Positions 6,747-9,427 of a stretch of 9,427 bases of DNA are shown in pieces. The notes beneath the pieces are model-generated. The model saw only the letters and a list, made by a program, of their open reading frames with translations. It made no database searches and was not told the origin of the DNA. The stretch's first letter is position 1. Each line of letters opens with the position of its first letter. This DNA comes from Acidimicrobiaceae bacterium (GTDB lineage Bacteria; Actinomycetota; Acidimicrobiia; Acidimicrobiales; MedAcidi-G1), in the NCBI GenBank assembly GCA_003541675.1, contig DPMC01000196.1:1-9427 (forward strand). Direction: 5' to 3'. A program made the position numbers and the translations under genes.

Positions 6747-7460
6747 ATGACCGGATGGAACGTGCGTTGGCCGGTGGGCTCGGTGGCTGACCGACACGGA
6801 CCGGTGGGAGAGATCTCTGAGCGGTCGGTACTGCGTCACCGGGTGTCCCACTCAACTGTGGTGCTGGGGAGCGGCCAACGGGCGCCTTCCGGGCTGGTCG
6901 ATCGAGCAACCGCGAAGGGTTTGGACGTGGTCCGACGCCGGTCAGGCGGGGGAGCGGTCCTGCTGGAACACGACGGACTCCTCTGGGTCGATGTGCTGGT
7001 GCCACGGAATGATCCATTGTGGAATGACGACGTGGGACGGTCGTCCATGTGGTTGGGAGCTGCCTGGTCCGAGGCGTTGGCCGTATCGGGCGTGGAGACC
7101 GATGTCCATCGAGGCTCGTTCTGTTGCGGGTTGGCCGGCCGGGCCGTGTGCTTCGTGAGCCGGGCCGCCGGTGAGGTGGTGTCCCAAGGTCGCAAGGTGG
7201 TGGGGATCAGCCAGCGGCGGGACCGGAGCGGAGCCCGGTTCCAGTGTGCGGTGCTGCTGGGGGCCGATGCCGCAACGCGATCGGTGGCCCCTCTGATCGA
7301 CTTGCTCGGCCTAGTGCCACGTGCGGAGTTGCTGGCCGAGGTCCAGGCCACCGTTTCCGGTGTGGTGATTCCCGGCGTGGCCGATGTCGACACTACGGGT
7401 GTCGTCGCGGCGGATCACCTTTTCGACGCCTTCATGGAGGCCATTTCCTCCACCGGTTGA
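6747..7460 (+). CDS. Lipoate-protein ligase A-like protein (BPL/LplA/LipB fold)
   Basis: This is a putative cofactor ligase or transferase that would attach lipoate or octanoate to a lysine of a carrier protein such as E2 or GcvH, in the cytoplasm (237 aa). The RRRSGGGAV motif (63-71) and the GRKVVGIS motif (148-155, with predicted catalytic K150) mark the BPL/LplA/LipB domain. The following segment QRRDRSGARFQCAVLL (156-171) fits the actinobacterial version as I remember it. The N-terminus lacks the clear helix with conserved Asp/Glu seen in many LplA proteins, so substrate choice is uncertain. Biotin ligase is less likely because there is no accessory domain. It starts directly after the 83-aa gene's stop with no gap and is the last gene before the mraZ leader. 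Confidence 0.85.
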   Translation: MTGWNVRWPVGSVADRHGPVGEISERSVLRHRVSHSTVVLGSGQRAPSGLVDRATAKGLDVVRRRSGGGAVLLEHDGLLWVDVLVPRNDPLWNDDVGRSSMWLGAAWSEALAVSGVETDVHRGSFCCGLAGRAVCFVSRAAGEVVSQGRKVVGISQRRDRSGARFQCAVLLGADAATRSVAPLIDLLGLVPRAELLAEVQATVSGVVIPGVADVDTTGVVAADHLFDAFMEAISSTG

Positions 7461-7486
7461 GCCGAGCTCCCGGTGCAGTTCCTGCA
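7451..7486 (+). repeat. Weak hairpins at the end of the lipoate-ligase-like gene
   Basis: CACCGG (7451-7456) can pair with CCGGTG (7470-7475) across the stop codon. TGCAG (7474-7478) can pair with CTGCA (7482-7486) around a 3-nt loop. The two overlap, so they are alternatives. No T-run follows, so I would not call an intrinsic terminator. Transcription from upstream may continue into mraZ or end by Rho. Confidence 0.25.
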
Positions 7487-7543
7487 GGTCCAGGGCCCGC
7501 GCGCGCCTGTGATGGGAATTACGCGATTTGTGGTGGGGGCTAC

Positions 7544-7574
7544 TTGCATTGAAGGGGTGGAAAAGGGTTAGAGT
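7544..7574 (+). promoter_or_regulatory. Candidate mraZ promoter
   Basis: TTGCAT (7544-7549) and TAGAGT (7569-7574, matches TAnnnT) are separated by 19 nt. Transcription would start near 7581, inside the triple GTGGGG operator, leaving a leader of about 95 nt before the mraZ start. Overlap of the -10 with the first operator box fits the known negative autoregulation of MraZ. The -35 is poor, so the exact promoter is uncertain. Confidence 0.5.
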
Positions 7575-7598
7575 GGGGCCTTGTGGGGAGCAGTGGGG
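7573..7598 (+). promoter_or_regulatory. MraZ operator: three GTGGGG boxes at 10-bp spacing
   Basis: GTGGGG occurs exactly at 7573-7578, 7583-7588 and 7593-7598. MraZ is known to bind tandem TGGGN-type repeats separated by about 5 nt, which is this 10-bp period, and to control its own operon. The boxes lie about 80-100 bp before the mraZ start and overlap the predicted transcription start, as expected for autorepression. Additional in-phase G-runs upstream (7553 AGGGGT, 7563 AAGGGT, 7533 GTGGGG) may extend the site. Confidence 0.85.
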
Positions 7599-7623
7599 AC
7601 CTAGCAGTGAACGGTACCGGTTC

Positions 7624-7669
7624 CCTCCCCCCCACGGAAATCGACACCACCGGACGAGCAGAGGGGAGG
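7624..7669 (+). promoter_or_regulatory. Possible stem sequestering the mraZ Shine-Dalgarno
   Basis: CCTCCCC (7624-7630) in the leader is perfectly complementary to GGGGAGG (7663-7669), the mraZ ribosome binding site 7 nt before the ATG. The 32-nt loop and the C-run around 7627-7633 allow several registers. It could tune translation, or be chance pairing between C-rich and G-rich tracts. Confidence 0.35.
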
Positions 7670-7676
7670 CATCGAC

Positions 7677-8102
7677 ATGGTCTTCGTGGGAACCCACGAC
7701 CACACGCTGGACGACAAGGGCCGACTCGTACTCCCCGCCCGGTTCCGCAGCCACTTTGCCGAATCGGCCTATCTGCTGCCGAACGCCGGATGTATCTCGC
7801 TCTGGGAGCCCGAACGCTTCGAGAAGATGATTGGTCGTCTCGGTGAGCAGGTCCGAGCGGGCGAGATTGATCCTCTCTCTCCTAAGCAGGTGGCCCACGC
7901 GTCGAGCATCGTCCGGCCCGACGCCCAGGGGCGTATCACCATTCCCGAACGACTGCGTACCTTCGCCTCCCTCGAGCACGACGTCATGGTCTGCGGAGCG
8001 GTCGAATCCCTCGAGATCTGGAATGCCGAGACCTGGGCGGCCATGTCTGCCGACCTCGATCAGTCGGTGGCCGACCTATTCCTGCGCGGCGGCGGGATCT
8101 GA
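7677..8102 (+). CDS. mraZ: Transcriptional regulator MraZ
   Basis: MraZ is the DNA-binding regulator that heads the division and cell-wall cluster. It acts as a ring-shaped oligomer of SpoVT/AbrB-like domains. The 141-aa protein has two copies of the motif: HTLDDKGRLVLPARFR (9-24) and VRPDAQGRITIPERLR (79-94). The segment CISLWEPERFEKM and the C-terminal IWNAETW element are also typical. Length and motifs are normal. ATG at 7677 follows a strong GGGGAGG 7 nt upstream. The operator boxes in its own leader match the known MraZ target. It is followed not by an immediate rsmH gene but by a 307-bp structured gap, so rsmH expression may be set separately. Confidence 0.98.
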   Translation: MVFVGTHDHTLDDKGRLVLPARFRSHFAESAYLLPNAGCISLWEPERFEKMIGRLGEQVRAGEIDPLSPKQVAHASSIVRPDAQGRITIPERLRTFASLEHDVMVCGAVESLEIWNAETWAAMSADLDQSVADLFLRGGGI

Positions 8103-8149
8103 TCACCCCTCACCGGCTCGCCTCGACCTGACTGGAGCAGGCCGGAGAC

Positions 8150-8175
8150 CACACCGAACACGACACACCGAACAC
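8150..8175 (+). repeat. 12-bp tandem direct repeat
   Basis: CACACCGAACAC occurs at 8150-8161 and again at 8164-8175, separated by GA, giving a 14-bp period. It lies 48 bp after the mraZ stop in the presumed rsmH leader. It could be a paired protein-binding site or a slippage product. Nothing else in the window matches it. Confidence 0.7.
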
Positions 8176-8229
8176 AGGAGACGACCAGCACCCACGCGAT
8201 CTGAAGACCAGGACGACCGACGCCGTTTG

Positions 8230-8357
8230 GCTCGTCCCTGGACCGTCCCCCGATCGGCAGGATGGGAGGCCCCTACTCCGCCCGCTTGCCATCTAGCCCG
8301 ACTCGGGGAGACATCCCGACGGGTGCCGCCTGATCGGGGGACGGTCGAGGGACGAGC
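8230..8357 (+). repeat. Long inverted repeat / 128-nt RNA hairpin upstream of rsmH
   Basis: The left arm (8230-8255) and right arm (8332-8357) are reverse complements over 26 bp with one mismatch (G8240 opposite G8347). The arms start GCTCGTCCCTGG and GATCGGGGGACG respectively. The stem can extend inward by GGC (8256-8258) pairing with GCC (8328-8330) if T8331 bulges. The enclosed 76 nt can make a further GATGG/CCATC pairing (8261-8265 with 8289-8293). No T-run follows, so it is not a simple terminator. It ends 52 nt before the rsmH ATG. Likely roles are a cis-acting RNA structure in the rsmH leader, an RNase processing site, or a small palindromic element insertion. Confidence 0.85.
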
Positions 8358-8395
8358 TTCGGGGCCGAGGCGCCGAGGCGGTCGGACAGGTACGG

Positions 8396-8413
8396 ATGCG
8401 GCCCGGACCATGA
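8396..8413 (+). CDS. Possible five-codon leader ORF overlapping the rsmH start
   Basis: ATG at 8396 reads MRPGP and stops at TGA 8411-8413, overlapping the rsmH ATG as ATGA. An AGG (8388-8390) sits 5 nt upstream, whereas rsmH itself has no Shine-Dalgarno at normal distance. It might load ribosomes that re-initiate on rsmH. ORFs this short arise easily by chance, so this is only a candidate. Confidence 0.25.
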   Translation: MRPGP

Positions 8414-9402
8414 CAGAGCAGTTCGATGAAGAGTTGAGGGTCGAGAGCCCAGGATCGTCGGCCTTTCACCACGTTCCGGTGATGTGTTCCGAGGTCCTTG
8501 AAGTGTTGATGGAGGCACCAGCAGGGGTGATCCTGGATGCCACGGTCGGTGGAGGAGGCCACGCCGAGGCCGTCCTCACCGCACGGCCCGACCTGACTGT
8601 GCTGGGCCTTGACCGTGACGACGCCGCACTGGCTGCCACCGCTGAACGCCTCGCTCCCTTCGGTGACCGGGTGGTGTTGCACCGTTCGGCCTTCGGTGAC
8701 CTCTCGACAGCCCTGGATTCCGTCGGCGTGGAACGAATCTCGGGCTTCCTGTTCGACCTTGGCGTGTCCTCTCCGCAACTTGACCAAGCGGACCGGGGGT
8801 TCAGCTATCGGGAGGCCGGCCCGCTGGACATGCGAATGGATCGCCGTCAGGAGCTCACGGCTGCAGCGGTCGTCAATGAGTACGACGAGGCGGACCTGGC
8901 CCGGGTCCTCCGTTGGTACGCCGATGAACGTCACGCCCGGCGGATCGCCCGGACGGTGGTTGCCGCCCGACCGGTGACCGACACGGCCCAACTCGCCGAA
9001 CTGGTACGTGAGGCGATTCCGGCCCCAGCCCGGCGCCGCGGTGGCCATCCCGCCAAGCGCACCTTCCAGGCCATCCGCATCGAGGTCAACGGTGAACTAG
9101 ACCAATTGGCGGGAGCCATCGACGAGGCGATTCGACGCCTGGTGATCAGCGGTCGGGGAGCGGTCCTGTCCTATCACTCGGGCGAGGACCGGATCGTGAA
9201 ACACCAATTCGACCGGGCGGCCACCGGTGGGTGCTCCTGCCCTCCGCGCCTCCCTTGCGTCTGCGGTGCCCAACCGACGGTCGTCATGGCTCGCCGTGCT
9301 GGCTGGACGCCGGGTGACGACGAGGCCACCGTCAATCCCCGTGCTGTTAGCGCCCGACTTCGGGCTGTGGAACGGGTCGAACGTCAGGTGGCGACACCAT
9401 GA
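8410..9402 (+). CDS. rsmH: 16S rRNA (cytosine(1402)-N(4))-methyltransferase RsmH
   Basis: RsmH (MraW) uses S-adenosylmethionine to methylate N4 of C1402 in the decoding centre of 16S rRNA. The 330-aa protein carries the start motif HVPVM (21-25), the SAM loop LDATVGGGGHAEA (42-54), LGLDRDDAAL (65-74), LFDLGVSSPQLD (114-125) with the following DRGFSY (128-133), HPAKRTFQAIRIEVN (213-227) and NPRAVSARLRAVER (309-322). The substrate-binding SYHSxEDRIVK motif reads SYHSGEDRIVK (254-264), with Gly where Leu is usual. A Cys cluster follows (C275, C277, C283, C285). ATG at 8410 is the first sensible start, though it lacks a strong Shine-Dalgarno. The next dcw gene overlaps its stop by ATGA. Confidence 0.97.
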   Translation: MTEQFDEELRVESPGSSAFHHVPVMCSEVLEVLMEAPAGVILDATVGGGGHAEAVLTARPDLTVLGLDRDDAALAATAERLAPFGDRVVLHRSAFGDLSTALDSVGVERISGFLFDLGVSSPQLDQADRGFSYREAGPLDMRMDRRQELTAAAVVNEYDEADLARVLRWYADERHARRIARTVVAARPVTDTAQLAELVREAIPAPARRRGGHPAKRTFQAIRIEVNGELDQLAGAIDEAIRRLVISGRGAVLSYHSGEDRIVKHQFDRAATGGCSCPPRLPCVCGAQPTVVMARRAGWTPGDDEATVNPRAVSARLRAVERVERQVATP

Positions 9403-9427
9403 CGGCCGTACTTCGCCCGGTCCGGAC
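9399..9427 (+). CDS. Start of next dcw gene, probably FtsL-like (truncated by window)
   Basis: ATG at 9399 overlaps the rsmH stop (ATGA) and is preceded by AGGTGG 7 nt upstream. Only nine codons are visible (MTAVLRPVR), too few to identify the product. In actinobacterial dcw clusters the gene after rsmH is usually ftsL or a small FtsL-like septum protein, and a short basic N-terminus fits a cytoplasmic tail. The identity is inferred from gene order only. Confidence 0.6.

Larger units (their letters stand above)
8103..8409 (+). other. Non-coding mraZ-rsmH gap
   Basis: This 307-bp stretch has no convincing gene. The frame shared with rsmH stays open, but its translation is Arg/Pro/Thr-rich low-complexity sequence without a recognisable domain or a good start. 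It contains, in order, a small CCTG/CAGG hairpin (8127-8141), a 12-bp direct repeat (8150-8175), a 26-bp inverted repeat (8230-8357), a tandem GCCGAGGC pair (8364-8379) and a five-codon ORF (8396-8413) touching the rsmH start. No clear sigma-70-type promoter was found. A conserved mraW RNA motif has been described in actinobacteria upstream of rsmH (mraW). Position fits, but I could not match its consensus from memory. Confidence 0.6.

Noticed and set aside
4817..6851. Three long minus-strand open frames (482, 426 and 499 aa) opposite dinB, DUF3040 and ROK genes
   Set aside because: They mutually overlap, have Arg/Pro/His/Thr-rich composition without any domain, and lie antisense to genes with clear family motifs. 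This is the usual by-product of GC-rich codon use.
7461..7545. Intrinsic terminator after the lipoate-ligase-like gene
   Set aside because: The hairpins are short and no T-run follows, so a terminator call is not supported.
8364..8379. Tandem GCCGAGGC pair
   Set aside because: It is a short two-copy repeat in GC-rich sequence, with no structural or positional support beyond proximity to rsmH.
7831..8409. N-terminal extension of rsmH through the mraZ gene and gap
   Set aside because: It overlaps mraZ in another frame, then runs through low-complexity Arg/Pro sequence and the inverted repeat. RsmH homology starts near HVPVM, just after ATG 8410.
8103..8411. Minus-strand 102-aa open frame in the mraZ-rsmH gap
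   Set aside because: Its translation is Arg/Pro/Ser-rich with no domain or hydrophobic pattern. Openness follows from the GC-rich inverted repeat.

Overview
The window is GC-rich, densely coded bacterial DNA with many GTG starts. The gene content points to an actinobacterium: a DUF3040 membrane protein and a Y-family polymerase lie just upstream of mraZ-rsmH, the start of the division and cell-wall (dcw) cluster. A deep-branching, Acidimicrobiia-like lineage is my best guess, but only at low confidence. I see no transposase, integrase, tRNA, rRNA, CRISPR array or other sign of recent gene transfer.

Region 1 (about 1-3165, minus strand) reads as one leftward unit. It holds a 98-aa two-helix membrane protein, an inositol-monophosphatase-family phosphatase, an OmpR/PhoB-type response regulator, and its partner sensor histidine kinase, which runs off the left edge.

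Region 2 (3213-5065, plus strand) diverges from region 1 across a 47-bp gap. A NUDIX hydrolase and DNA polymerase IV lie 5 bp apart.

Region 3 (5135-7460, plus strand) is a tight four-gene run: DUF3040 membrane protein, ROK-family sugar kinase, an unrecognised 83-aa protein, and a lipoate-ligase-like protein. The kinase has a NanK-like His in its sugar-binding motif. The last three genes overlap or abut.

Region 4 (7461-9427, plus strand) is the start of the dcw cluster: mraZ, rsmH, and the first codons of the next gene (probably ftsL), which overlaps rsmH by ATGA. The mraZ leader carries three perfect GTGGGG boxes at exactly 10-bp spacing, the expected MraZ autoregulatory operator. Further G-runs upstream keep the same phase.

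The least explained part is the 307-bp gap between mraZ and rsmH. It contains a 26-bp inverted repeat with one mismatch, enclosing about 76 bp and able to form a 128-nt hairpin. It also holds a short tandem repeat and a five-codon ORF whose stop overlaps the rsmH start codon. Most of the window is ordinary housekeeping sequence. The best candidates for something new are this rsmH leader and the extended mraZ operator.
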